Shown here: positions 1 to 9,925 of the stretch, one piece after another
Position numbering within the stretch: position 1 is the first letter of the stretch
Layout: the number at the start of each line of letters is the position of its first letter
Origin: Poronia punctata
Lineage: Eukaryota > Ascomycota > Sordariomycetes > Xylariales > Xylariaceae
NCBI GenBank assembly: GCA_022579005.1
Contig: MU401463.1
Location: 1 to 64,000 of the forward strand
Length of the DNA: 64,000 nucleotides
Reading direction: 5' to 3'
Notes under the pieces: generated by a model
The model's database searches: none
What the model was told of the DNA's origin: nothing
Seen by the model: the letters and a program-made list of their open reading frames with translations, nothing else
Made by a program: the position numbers and the translations under genes

Positions 1-430
1 AAGCTATTTAAACTAAAATTAACTAGCTTATTACTATAAAAGTATAAAAAAACTAAAAAAATAAATTAAAACAATTTAAAACACTATAACTATTACTATA
101 AAAACTATAATACTATAAAATAAAAGTATTATTTATAGCTACAAAATAAACTAGTATATTAGCTTATTTTAAAAAAGTATATTAAATTTAATAGGTTATA
201 AGATAATAAAAATTAATATAATGCCTATACAGTAAAAGTTATATAGCTACAGTAAAAACTACTATAAAAAAAAAAGTCTTCTTATAAAAAGTCCTTCTTT
301 ATTTATTTAGTATATATAGATTTTATAAAGAAAAGAAGTTTTACTTCCTTACGCGTACATTAATTAATATATACAATTTAGCTATTTTATGCTAGTTCTA
401 ACAAATATCTCTTGTTAACACAAGCATAAT
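1..430. repeat. AT-rich, probably RIP-decayed edge sequence
   Basis: Almost entirely A and T, with very frequent TA steps and no open frame of note. It contrasts sharply with the balanced composition that begins near position 430. The same composition recurs inside the dead Tc1/mariner element at about 25.2-26.2 kb. The likely reading is the end of a larger repeat mutated by RIP that continues beyond the window. No terminal repeats or protein family could be recognised, so the element type is unknown. Confidence 0.5.
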
Positions 431-768
431 GCTCAATCTGCACAGTTTTAATAAGATCCTATACTATCAGACCCACAACTTACAACGGCTCAAAAATCAG
501 GGGTTAGAGGTCCGCTCCCCACACCCATGTTGCCGCGCCAAACTCAACAACCCTGTACACGTATTAACAAGTGTCAAAAAGATCACCATCGTATCGTACC
601 AGAAAACACCAACGACTTGAGCAACTCGTGATCCCGTTTTCCAACCACCTACTGGGAAGTGCAGAGGCATCGATATGCCACAAATTCCGCCATAAACCTT
701 TACTTTCTAATTGCTCCCATTGCCATACGTGTCGCCAAAGCAGGTGCCCTACACGACATCCTCCGACC
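431..768 (+). promoter_or_regulatory. 5' flank of the membrane-protein gene
   Basis: Unique sequence between the AT-rich edge and the ATG at 769. It is the presumed promoter and leader of that gene. No specific motif could be supported. Confidence 0.3.
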
Positions 769-1806
769 ATGCCTTCCATTGCCCGCCTACTCCTGAGCGT
801 GGCCGCATTCACTTCTCTCACCCCATTTGCGGTCGCAAAATCCGACTTGGAAGAAGCAGTTCTTCCATCTTATCATTATGGTGCTCCCATCCCGGTCGAG
901 TGCATGAACCGTAGCGTGTGAGCTTCCACTATTTCCAGCTCCCTAGAAACTCCCACATTCGTCGCCTTTGTCCAGACTCTGTCTTTCACACATCTCTGCT
1001 ATGATGTCCCCTTCTTTGCGCAACTTGCTTACCCTGGCGGACCAACACGCAGAGAAACGGGCGAACATATACAAGACTCTCGCGACGAGATCCAATGGAT
1101 ACCCTTTCCCGTCTGCAACGAGACCGACAAACCACTCGAGTTCCACTACGGCATCGAGAGCGAGCTCAACTGCACCATCCCCATAATCGACGACCCGTTC
1201 TTCCACCTCCTCGAGTTCTACGTCCACAGCGACGCCCCACTGGCCTGCCGCCTACCTTCACGACCGCCCGCCCACGTCGAGGCTATAGGCGAGAAGCCCT
1301 TCCAGCAGGAATTCATCCCTCTCGTCTTCGCCCTCGCCGGCACCCTGCAGCTGAGCCACATGCACATCAGCACGCACCTCAACGTGCTACTACACAGCAC
1401 GCCGAAACATCACATCCACCCCCACGATAGCGGCGTGCTCGATAGCGGTGCCGCTTACAGCACCAGTCCCCTGAGCCACATGGCCGGTAGTCATACGCGC
1501 CGACTCGTCATCGGCGACCCTCTGCCCCTGAGCTTTAGCGTCCGGTGGTTTCCCACGCCCGCGCTGCCCAAGACAGAGGGCAAGGTGGAATGGCAGGGAA
1601 TGGGCGGCCACATCTACGCCAGCACCGTCTTCTACGCCCTCGTCTCCTTCATCACAGGCGCCCTAGCCTCGGGCGTCTACTTCTTCGGCGTTGTCCTGCC
1701 CAAGCGACTGCGCGGCCGTGGACTCGGCGGCGCTACGCCCTTGGGCTACGGCATGAACGGCAAGGGTGTAGGAAACGGATGGGGCTATGCCAAGCGCATC
1801 GACTAA
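769..1806 (+). CDS. Conserved-looking fungal type I membrane glycoprotein, function unknown
   Basis: Two exons, 769-917 and 1053-1806, give about 300 residues. The donor is GTGAGC at 918 and the acceptor CGCAG ends at 1052. This join yields CMNRSVETGEH, which reads as continuous protein. The ATG at 769 is followed by a signal peptide (hydrophobic LLLSVAAFTSL, cleavage likely after VAKS). The lumenal part has Cys residues (VECMNR, FPVCNET, LNCTI, LACRLP) and N-glycosylation sequons. A membrane segment near residue 250-275 (VFYALVSFITGALASGVYFF) is followed by a short basic Gly-rich tail. From memory, similar uncharacterised proteins occur across Pezizomycotina. No catalytic motif is visible and no function is proposed. 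An alternative acceptor at 975 keeps the frame but inserts residues that look like translated intron. Confidence 0.75.
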
Positions 1807-2224
1807 AACCTTTCGTCCCAGCTACTACGCCTACCTCAAAGGGGGTTACGGCACGAGACGTTAAGATAGTAATGTGCGAGGAGGCGAGACGTCTCACCCA
1901 GCCCCCACCGTTCTTGTATATATTTGTTTTTTCCGATAGATTTACGAAGAGCCATGTCAGGTGTATGATTGGAATCATGTCTTATTGGCTGTAGCAATTA
2001 GGAGTTCAAAGGGTTTCTTTCGTTTTTTGGGATAAGGCCGAGGTTTTCGAGAAAAGATTTAATTTTTGAGATCAGCTCTCTTTATTGGGGGATTCTGTGC
2101 CGGGGCTATATAATATTATATTACAAAAGATGATACCGTACTTTTTACATGCTTTCTATCCGGAAATCTAACACCACGTTCTATCCATTGGGAAACGGCA
2201 AGGCGTGTTTAATATGAATATTAA
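1807..2224. other. Convergent 3' spacer
   Basis: Lies between the stop codons of two converging genes (769-1806 on + and 2225-3188 on -). It presumably holds both 3' untranslated regions. No gene or repeat is seen. Confidence 0.5.
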
Positions 2225-3188
2225 TTACTGCACCTTCTTGACAGCATCGGCCGCGTTAAGCCGTCGCAGTACGCGCATGTACATGTCCACAGTCAACACA
2301 ACGGCTAGGATTTATCAAACACTTATATCAGCTTCACTTCAACACATCTCAACCCGCCAGTTAATAGGGGAAGGAAAAAGAGTAACTCACCAAGAGCAAA
2401 ATACCCGCCATAAAGCCCCCCAATCAACACAACCTTTTGCTCAAAACTGACAACATCCCCATCCCACAACGCAGCCTCGTACATACAAGTCAAAGTCGTA
2501 AGCGCCGTCTCAACACCATAAACCAATAACAACAACTCCGCCGAACCAGGAATTCCTTTCCCGCCACGGTTTAAAAAAACGCGCACGGCCCAGATAGAAA
2601 CAGGCAAGTGAAAGAGGAGTTCCAAAACGGCGTAAAGAGGGAAAAAGCTCGGGATCTCGGCTGGTGGCGGGAGAAAGAATTGGTCGTTGTAGGTTGTTAG
2701 GTAGTATGTCCGTAGTTGGCCGAGGATGTGCAGGGGTGAGTTGGGGGGTTCCCAGAGGGTCCTTGGGTAGAAGGGGACGAGGTCGACGCCTGGTTTTTTA
2801 TTTATTTAATATTAGTGGGTGAGATTGGGCGAAAGGGGGGGATGAAGAGGAATGGGGAGTGAAGGTCAGCGCGAAATGGAGGGCGTCGTTATTGGATGAG
2901 ATCAAGGTTGGCCGCGTGTCGAAGTTGTAGTTGTGAGTGTGAGTCTAAGAATTGGTTGATTTCTTCCAGGTCTAGGGAAATATAGCAATCTAGTACCCAG
3001 GGAGCTGTACCGGACTCATACCTCCTAAATATCGAAAAAGGAGGTCTCAGGCCGTATCCAGCACAGGTATCCATCTAACCTAGTAGTAACTTGTAAGAAT
3101 CTCACAACTTACAGAAGAGGATGGGAATGTGTATAATGAAGTACACCAGATACACTCGATCCAGAATAGATTGTCTAGAGGACGACAT
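2225..3188 (-). CDS. EXPERA-domain (emopamil-binding / TMEM97-like) membrane protein
   Basis: Three exons on the minus strand, 3188-3113, 2789-2391 and 2304-2225, give 184 residues starting at ATG 3188. The protein has the four-helix pattern of EXPERA proteins: helix 1 (VYLVYFIIHIPILF), then CVDLVPFYP, a loop with TYNDQFFLPPP, helix 2 (YAVLELLFHLPVSIWAVR), helix 3 around ELLLLVYGVETALTTLTCMYEA and helix 4 (GGYFALAVVLTVDMYMRV). It ends in a basic tail. The family includes sterol isomerase and the sigma-2 receptor TMEM97; fungal members are mostly unassigned ER proteins. Intron 1 is 323 nt, far longer than most introns here; without it the gene looks as if it lacks its start. Sterol or lipid binding is inference from the family. 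Confidence 0.8.
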
Positions 3189-3962
3189 GACGGAATTAGC
3201 TGTTGTTTCGTAAGAGCTGCTTTCTATGTAGGAATTGCAATAAGATGGTAGCCGTTTTGATGTTTATTCCTGAGATGAGAGTTCTTAACAGGGCAACTAT
3301 CGATTACCTAAGCAGACAAGGTAGCTTTACCAGCTGGCAAAGGCTGACAGCCAAAGATGTTTGACTGCATTGGAAATGACCTGATGAGTGATGACTTACC
3401 TAAATATGTTTGTAGAAATACCTAGATGGCCCATGGGCACGTTATCATCTACACATACTCCGACTCACTCGTACGTGCCACGGTGCACTATGTTACGTGT
3501 AAAAGGTTCACAACCTTCAAAGGCTACATGTACTTCATTACGTTCTAGAATAACATCTAAATAGCAGTATCCCCGACGACGGCTGTAGGAGTAGGTGGCA
3601 ACACGGCCATCGCTTTGGCCTTTAGGTAGGTTGCTAGTCGAGGACTCGAGGCCGGCTAGATAGTTGCTCGATAAGGATCTCGTCTCTTATAGGTATACTT
3701 GTGCAACCTTATAAACTAGCCTATATTATACCTCTTGTCACTTTCCATGCCCTCAAAAAAATAGGACTACCTACTATGCAGAGATTTCGCCGGACGTTTG
3801 ATAGGTACTACCTAATCCTCCGGCAATGAAGCGGAGCAAAAGCCCATGCAAAATTCTTTACGAAGCTACCTACCTATATTTCACATCTTCTCATAAGTTG
3901 TTGGTTGAGCCAGCACCCGCCCTCAGAGCCGTCGCAGCATAGGTACATATGTAAGATTATAA
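3189..3962. other. Intergenic, no gene seen
   Basis: Promoter side of the EXPERA gene and 3' side of the NACHT gene. It contains several short TAGGTA/TACCTA words (for example around 3625-3635 and 3866-3876) and no coding frame worth reporting. Confidence 0.5.
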
Positions 3963-6900
3963 TCATGTCTGTCTCATTCGACGTTTGAACATGAACCAGA
4001 CTGCTGCCTCAGGCCCATGCCTTGCTGCTGAATCCAAGGCCGCTTCTACGGACAAGAGCTTTCGAACGAGCCGTCGATTTTGCCTCTGACTTTTCTCAAG
4101 TATCTCCCAATCAAGCCTCTCCATTTCAGCGTCACCGAACTCTGGATCATATATGTCACTTCTCTCAACTTCAAGTACTGCTGACCTGGGGATCTTAAAG
4201 GTCAATCCAAGATACACCCCCCTCGCTAACTGAAGCAACTTCGCGTTACGCCACTGATCTGGTGATCCGTCTGTATTTTCCTTCCGATTGAAAATCGCCC
4301 GAAGCATTGCCTCACAGCCATGCCTTGCTGCTAAAAGCAATAATATCCCGGTGCTATGCTTATCCTTTACATCAACTTGGACTCTCCTGCCCTGGAGGGC
4401 CATGCTAACCACGGTCTTATGGTCTTCCATCGTGGCTAGTGGCATCCGATTTGAGGCTTCGGCATCATCTATGGCTAGCAGCAGGTACACCATAGACCTT
4501 AATGCTAGGTAGGGCAGCAGTAATTTAAGGTTGCCATCGATAACTGTCTGACCTTCGTGCCTATTAAGCCGTCTCATGCCCCTGTTAAACTCTAATGCGC
4601 CTTCAAATATTATCCTGTGCTGTAGCCCCGGAATGTTGTTGTCCATGTCGTCCAAGTCTATCGATGTCTGTATTACTTCAAACAGGTGAATCTTCCATTT
4701 ATAGGCAGCATAAGCAAGCAAATCAAATGGGTAATCTCCATCGATTTCGCAACCGATCATGTCCATGTACGCCATGCATTGGCTAGCGAATAACTCATGC
4801 GACGCCACCAGGCTGAATGTATGTCCCCATTCTAGAACCGGGCTTGGGCTCGGCCAAGACGATAAACGGGGGAGTAGGAACTCTCTTACTGTCTGATGGA
4901 GAAAGTACACTTTGTTGTCGGAGACCGTGACTGTTAGCCCACACAGATTACGAAGACGCAGCGAGAAGTCTTTGTCTGGCTCCATATCTATCGAGGTATC
5001 ACCCGGCGCTACGTCGAGCGCGAGTTGCATTTCCCGCAACGTGAGGGGCGTTAAAGCAGCAAGAACAAGACACAACGCTTTTCTGGTCTGGTCCGGATGG
5101 GTTGACCGTTTGAGGAGTCTCTCGTACGCCTCTTCGACAGAATCCGGTAGATTTCCAATCGCTTTGTCGAGTCCCTGGGTGGATTTCTTGACATCAGAAG
5201 TGTGCAGATACTCAAAGATGAGATAAAGCCAGAGATAGGTTCGATGCGGAACATCCAAGAGCCTTCTCTTCAAATGTTGTCTGAGAGCTTCGCCCAATTG
5301 CAGTTTCTCAACTCTGTATTCAATAACGGTGTTGATTTCCTTGCCGATAGTCTCGGACTCCTCTTCTCCGTTTATTCGAATATTCGGAAATGCCTTTTCC
5401 AGTTCCTGAATACCCTGAACCGTGCTCCGATAAGGGCGGCTGGTCAACAAGATCTTGAGACTTGTGGCGCCCTTCTGAAAGTGTTGCCGAAGATATCGCG
5501 ACAAGGTTTGCATGTTCTGTTCGTCTTGTTTACATTCATCTAGGGCGTCGAGGACAATGACGATCGTACCCGATTCCGGATCATTAATGGCGTCAACTAG
5601 TATATTCCATAGCTCTGTGATGTCGTCCGGTAGCTTGGCTCCAAGTCGCTTATACCTGTCGATAGCGTGGCGCATCAAGTGTGGTCGCTGGCAGAGAAGC
5701 TGGTGGATCAAGGCGCAAAATGCCAACATAACCGTATTCTGATCGCCTTCCTTGAAAAAGAAATATAAAACCACAGTCGAGGTCGGAATTTGGTATCCGA
5801 AGTGGGAGTCGACCAGATATCTAGCCAGAACAGACTTGCCGCATCCTGGATCGGCCGAGACCAGCAAGGGACCGGACTCTTGCTTCAACCAAGACTTGTA
5901 GTTTCTATGAGTCAGCAACCAAAGTCCCGTGTCCGCCAGACGTTGTTCGACACGGTCTTTGTACCACGTATAGTCCCCACGTTTGAAGCATTGGAGACAT
6001 TGATCTTGCTCGGAATCCTTGTCGGCTTTGAACGTTCGCTCCGCAAGCGCACTCATCATGTCATGGTAAGCCGTAGCGTTGAGCCCCTGATACTCGGTCT
6101 CGAACGTGTTACCTAATTCTTTGAGTCGTTGAAGTGATTCTTGCCAAGGATCCCACTTGATCGTGTCTCTCAGCAAGTTTTTGAATCGACGCCTAAATAA
6201 TCGCAAGACTGTTTGCGCTTGGAAGTCGATAATAATCTGGTAAATGTGGAGGAGGTGGTCTTCAACGACTTGTTTCATGCCCGCGGTGAAGAACTCGTCG
6301 CTTTCTCGAGCGAATAAAGATGACTCGATGGCTGTATAGTATTGGATTTTGTGGCTAATGTACGCCATACCCTCCTCATTAGCTATCCGTACTTCGTTCG
6401 CATTGGTCAGCAGTGGAAGCAGCAAGCAGACGCCCACCCAGGCTGCACTCGCCGCCGAACTCGCCTTTGCGGCTTCACCTATGTATCCCTTCACTGCTTG
6501 GATTCCATCGACAGCCTTCTGTATCTGATCTTGCAGGACAAATTCTTGAGTTCCTATCTTGTAAGCAATCCGTTTGTCGTCCATGCGTTCTTGCCCCAAG
6601 TGAATAATAGTCTGCATCATGTCGCGCCGGCTTTTGAAAGTGTGTGCCACGAGGCTCGGTGGTTCGTTCTCGACTGTTTGGTTTGGGCTCCTGTCAGACT
6701 GCGCGTTGGACAGACGTTGTTCGAGTTCGGCTGAGGAAGAGGCATTTCTCAAATGAGGTAAGATTTTAAACAGGAGGTCTTCGTAAGTCTTTACGACTTC
6801 TGGTTTTTCCTTCCAAAGGTTCTCGTATGCCTGATCCCACAGAGACTTATTGTCATCTGTCCCCTCGCTGAACGCCTCGGAGGCTTCTGTGATGCTGTTC

Positions 6901-7172
6901 TCGCCCAGATCGTTGACTGTTATAGATTTGACGCGAGTTTTGGTGGTCTTTGATGTATTCGTCGCCGTATCGCCCCCACCAACTTGGGTAGAAGCGGGAG
7001 ATTCAGGCAGCGTGACCCCTGTGTCGTTCCCAAACACCGGGTTACTTTTCGGGGTTTCAACCCCGGATGGATTCTTGCCCAGGTTCGGCCGGCTTTTCGA
7101 CTGCTTCAGGTGGCCAAGAATAGATTCCTTTTTGGCCATCCCTTTCGACCAAATACGCGCCGTTCTCTCCAT
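3963..7172 (-). CDS. NACHT-domain STAND (NLR-like) protein
   Basis: One uninterrupted frame of 1069 residues from ATG 7172. A Ser/Thr-rich N-terminus (1-100) is followed by a region opening SLWDQAYENLWKEKPEV (about 107-320), which resembles the NACHT N-terminal domain of fungal NWD-type proteins. The NACHT NTPase has its P-loop near residue 440 (ADPGCGKSVLARYL) and Walker B near 537 (TIVIVLDALDEC), then a sensor-like LLTSRP. A helical arm follows (about 650-780). Near residue 935-965 and at the extreme C-terminus, stretches such as GILLLLAARHGCEAML and SAARHGPEAAVWFMF look like eroded ankyrin repeats; there is no long repeat array. In fungi such proteins are candidates for allorecognition and programmed cell death. 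That role here is inference; no partner effector gene lies next to it. Confidence 0.88.
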   Translation of the reverse strand: MERTARIWSKGMAKKESILGHLKQSKSRPNLGKNPSGVETPKSNPVFGNDTGVTLPESPASTQVGGGDTATNTSKTTKTRVKSITVNDLGENSITEASEAFSEGTDDNKSLWDQAYENLWKEKPEVVKTYEDLLFKILPHLRNASSSAELEQRLSNAQSDRSPNQTVENEPPSLVAHTFKSRRDMMQTIIHLGQERMDDKRIAYKIGTQEFVLQDQIQKAVDGIQAVKGYIGEAAKASSAASAAWVGVCLLLPLLTNANEVRIANEEGMAYISHKIQYYTAIESSLFARESDEFFTAGMKQVVEDHLLHIYQIIIDFQAQTVLRLFRRRFKNLLRDTIKWDPWQESLQRLKELGNTFETEYQGLNATAYHDMMSALAERTFKADKDSEQDQCLQCFKRGDYTWYKDRVEQRLADTGLWLLTHRNYKSWLKQESGPLLVSADPGCGKSVLARYLVDSHFGYQIPTSTVVLYFFFKEGDQNTVMLAFCALIHQLLCQRPHLMRHAIDRYKRLGAKLPDDITELWNILVDAINDPESGTIVIVLDALDECKQDEQNMQTLSRYLRQHFQKGATSLKILLTSRPYRSTVQGIQELEKAFPNIRINGEEESETIGKEINTVIEYRVEKLQLGEALRQHLKRRLLDVPHRTYLWLYLIFEYLHTSDVKKSTQGLDKAIGNLPDSVEEAYERLLKRSTHPDQTRKALCLVLAALTPLTLREMQLALDVAPGDTSIDMEPDKDFSLRLRNLCGLTVTVSDNKVYFLHQTVREFLLPRLSSWPSPSPVLEWGHTFSLVASHELFASQCMAYMDMIGCEIDGDYPFDLLAYAAYKWKIHLFEVIQTSIDLDDMDNNIPGLQHRIIFEGALEFNRGMRRLNRHEGQTVIDGNLKLLLPYLALRSMVYLLLAIDDAEASNRMPLATMEDHKTVVSMALQGRRVQVDVKDKHSTGILLLLAARHGCEAMLRAIFNRKENTDGSPDQWRNAKLLQLARGVYLGLTFKIPRSAVLEVERSDIYDPEFGDAEMERLDWEILEKSQRQNRRLVRKLLSVEAALDSAARHGPEAAVWFMFKRRMRQT

Positions 7173-9925
7173 AGCGTAATGACGGACGGGTTAATGTCGA
7201 AAGCAACCTGCGGCGTGATAGAGCCGTTCAACCGATAAAGATTGAATGTTAAAACCGCGTTTTACGAACACTCATAGTATATACCCACAAAAGAAATGCT
7301 ACGAATGACCAGTGCAACGAGTGGAACTACCGTGGAGCGACGGCCAAGATATGGCTTGAGGCCGTCACAAAAGAAGAGACACACAAGAGAAGAAGGGATG
7401 TCAACAAATCGTACACGGATTATCATAGTGTCGAACAAAAATAGCGGGGGTTTTCCATCAGACAGGAAGATATGCCTCTTTCTAGTCTCTCCACATCGAC
7501 CACAGAATGCAGCACAACACAGCCCAGCTCAGCTTCGCAGTTGAATATGCCAAGATCTGCGACATTGTGGGGATGGGGAACCAATGGTATCCTGAAGTCC
7601 CCGACCTTTAATGTCGTCGGGTCGCAGCTTGTCGGGCTGTGCCACGCCAGCACATCGTCAGTTGGTTGGCTCTTTGACGCCCGGCGTTAAGCGGTTGGTT
7701 ATAAGCTGCACCCAAAACTACGTACCCAGATATATGTGAGACTCGCCTCTCAAGGTACTAGATAATCTTGGTTCCATCCCAGCTTTCAAGGCCTCAACGA
7801 AGATGCCGAATGCGTGGTCGGTTGCCTAGACTAGGTAGGTGCCTACCTACCCATCGTTCGATATTTCCACCGAGATAAGAGCTCATAGAGATTGACGGTG
7901 TCGACTGCATATGGCAAGTAGATAGAGAAATTGATTACCTATATTCTCTTGAAAGGAAAACAGTAAGATTTACCTCAAGAAGATCGGATGCTAGAGGTAG
8001 GTTGCTTCCTCTTTTTGTTCTGGTAATGACGGAAAAGCAGGTGGGGAAGAGCCAAGGACTCGCTATGCCTTTATTCCGTTTACGCGGTGATCCGTCCTTG
8101 GAACCCCCCCTCTGTTACATAAAAGCGTATGTGTATGAGAAGTAAAGTAGGTACGGCCTCTCTATCTTCCTCCTATACTTCCGAACTAATGACAGCCACA
8201 ATTTGTCTTCGACAGGCAGGTAACCATATGCTCCGTAGGCTCAGTCAATGACGAGCTTATATCTTAGTTTAGAGATGCCGCTGCGTCTTTTTAAAACGAC
8301 GAGAACGAAAGTGAGAGCCCAACAATAGGTTTTGAACCTCGATTGTAAGCCCCGGCTTGGCTTTCTACACAATGTTCGTCTTCGGACCCTCCTCTTTCGA
8401 TCGGCCCAGGACTTTCATTCCACAGAATAGCATTTAGTGGCTTTCACTTTATCGTTTTCTAGTCTATGCTTGCTTATACCAAATTGGCTGGGGCAATTTG
8501 TAGATGGGATGACCATCAAACATCATCTGAAGTCTAAACAACCTACGGGGCCATTCGCTACCTACAATGCCAACACAGCTAACTAAACTCAAGAGAAAAA
8601 CAAATATGCCTACCGGTTGCACTGCAAAATGGAGGAGATTGCATGTGATGTCTCCCAGGAAGGTGGACTTTGCGAGGTACCGTCAAGCTAGCAGGGACAG
8701 TCATGTCCGATCACTCTACTATTGTTCACTACTTGACGCACGACACTGTTTAGCATATCTGTCGGGCTTTGGTTCAACGAACATATGAATACTAAATGGA
8801 AAGTGATTTACGAAGCTAATAATAGTAGTCAAACTACCGGCATTTTCGACGCCCCCCTCCCCCGTGGGGTGAAGGGGGGTTGAGATAACCTTACCAAGAC
8901 GTTCCCTGGTATTAGTCGGCGACAAATTCAGCAAAAGCAATAAGACGGCGACACATACCATCAGCCCTAGTGTCTACGCGGCGCGAAGCCAGTGTGTCGA
9001 TGACGGACAAGAGGAAAGGGGGGACCAGGCAGTCCTAATAAACTTTCTATGGTTGCCTCGGCACATATAAGAAAAATTGGATACACTAGTTCACTGTTCA
9101 CCACATCCCCTCACCAAAGGTTGGCGTGCTTCCTTAGGTTGCGAGCTAGTTTTGACCTAAGAATCCCAATGCGGAACAAACAAGATATTGTGGTCTATGA
9201 TATCTAAGCGAAGTCCCCCGTCGAAGATCTGACATCCCACCACTAAGTAGTAATAGGGGAGGGGATTTAATCATATTCGGAATCATCTTGCCAGGGGATA
9301 ATGCAGAAAATGTAACTTCTTGTATGGGTCGGAGGTGCACAACTAGACAAGAAGACAGGCTGCGCACTGCCATATTTAATATGCAAGTACTGGAAAATAC
9401 TTGCGGAAACACAACATCATACTACAATTTTTACACCAACCCCATCCGGGGACCCGGGTTGCGGGGGTGGAGTTTGGCCTTGGCTAGCGCGACCTTTTAC
9501 CAAGATCTGCCGTTCATCGCTGCAGGAGGCTTTACTCGACAAGACCTTAGGGCCATCCCAGAGAGTCCCTCCACCCTGCTCGCTTGCAGATCTAGCTCCT
9601 TGGTGAAGACGCGGGGAAGTCCAGAACAAGTGTCACTACACCAATCCGTCCTCTCGAGATTGCCCTGATTATCCCAAACAGGTGAGCAGCCAATCAAGGT
9701 GACATAACTCCTCTCGGTTGAAGGTATGAGGTCAGTTTGACGGAGTTTCTGTCTTATGCGAAGATCTAATGTAGTCGAGGTTTGGGCGAGGTTGATATAA
9801 ACCGGCCATGTAACCTCATCTGTTCCTGTTTCGTTTCGTAGATACGGGTTGTAAAGATAGACTCGGAAGTAACACAAGTCTTTTTCTACATACATACATT
9901 GGGGTAGATTAGTAGATTAGACAAT
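7173..9925. other. Gene-poor spacer between divergent NACHT and P450 genes
   Basis: About 2.75 kb that must hold both promoters. Only short frames occur, many opening at non-ATG codons or overlapping on opposite strands. A palindromic-looking run CTAGGTAGGTGCCTACCTAC lies near 7832-7851, a C/G-run (cccccctcccccgtgggg) near 8852-8869 and a CCCGGG-rich patch near 9450. The one ATG-initiated frame of possible interest (9497-9895, minus) is listed separately. Confidence 0.45.
9497..9895 (-). other. Candidate small ORF (132 codons), unsupported
   Basis: An ATG-initiated minus-strand frame only 30 bp upstream of, and divergent from, the P450 start. The first 110 residues have a fairly protein-like composition (for example TDEVTWPVYINLAQTSTTL). 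No family, signal peptide or domain is recognised. It overlaps the expected P450 promoter, so chance is the more likely explanation. Confidence 0.15.

Noticed and set aside
571..768. N-terminal extension of the first gene from a GTG at 571
   Set aside because: GTG is not a normal start in fungi, and the ATG at 769 is followed directly by a good signal peptide.
976..1052. In-frame exon sequence produced by the acceptor at 975
   Set aside because: Frame is open, but the residues interrupt what otherwise reads as continuous CMNRSVETGEH protein; the acceptor at 1052 pairs with a better donor (GTGAGC).
2225..2789. EXPERA gene as a 5'-truncated pseudogene
   Set aside because: A perfect first exon with ATG, helix 1 and GTAAGT donor was found at 3113-3188, in frame after removing a 323-nt intron.
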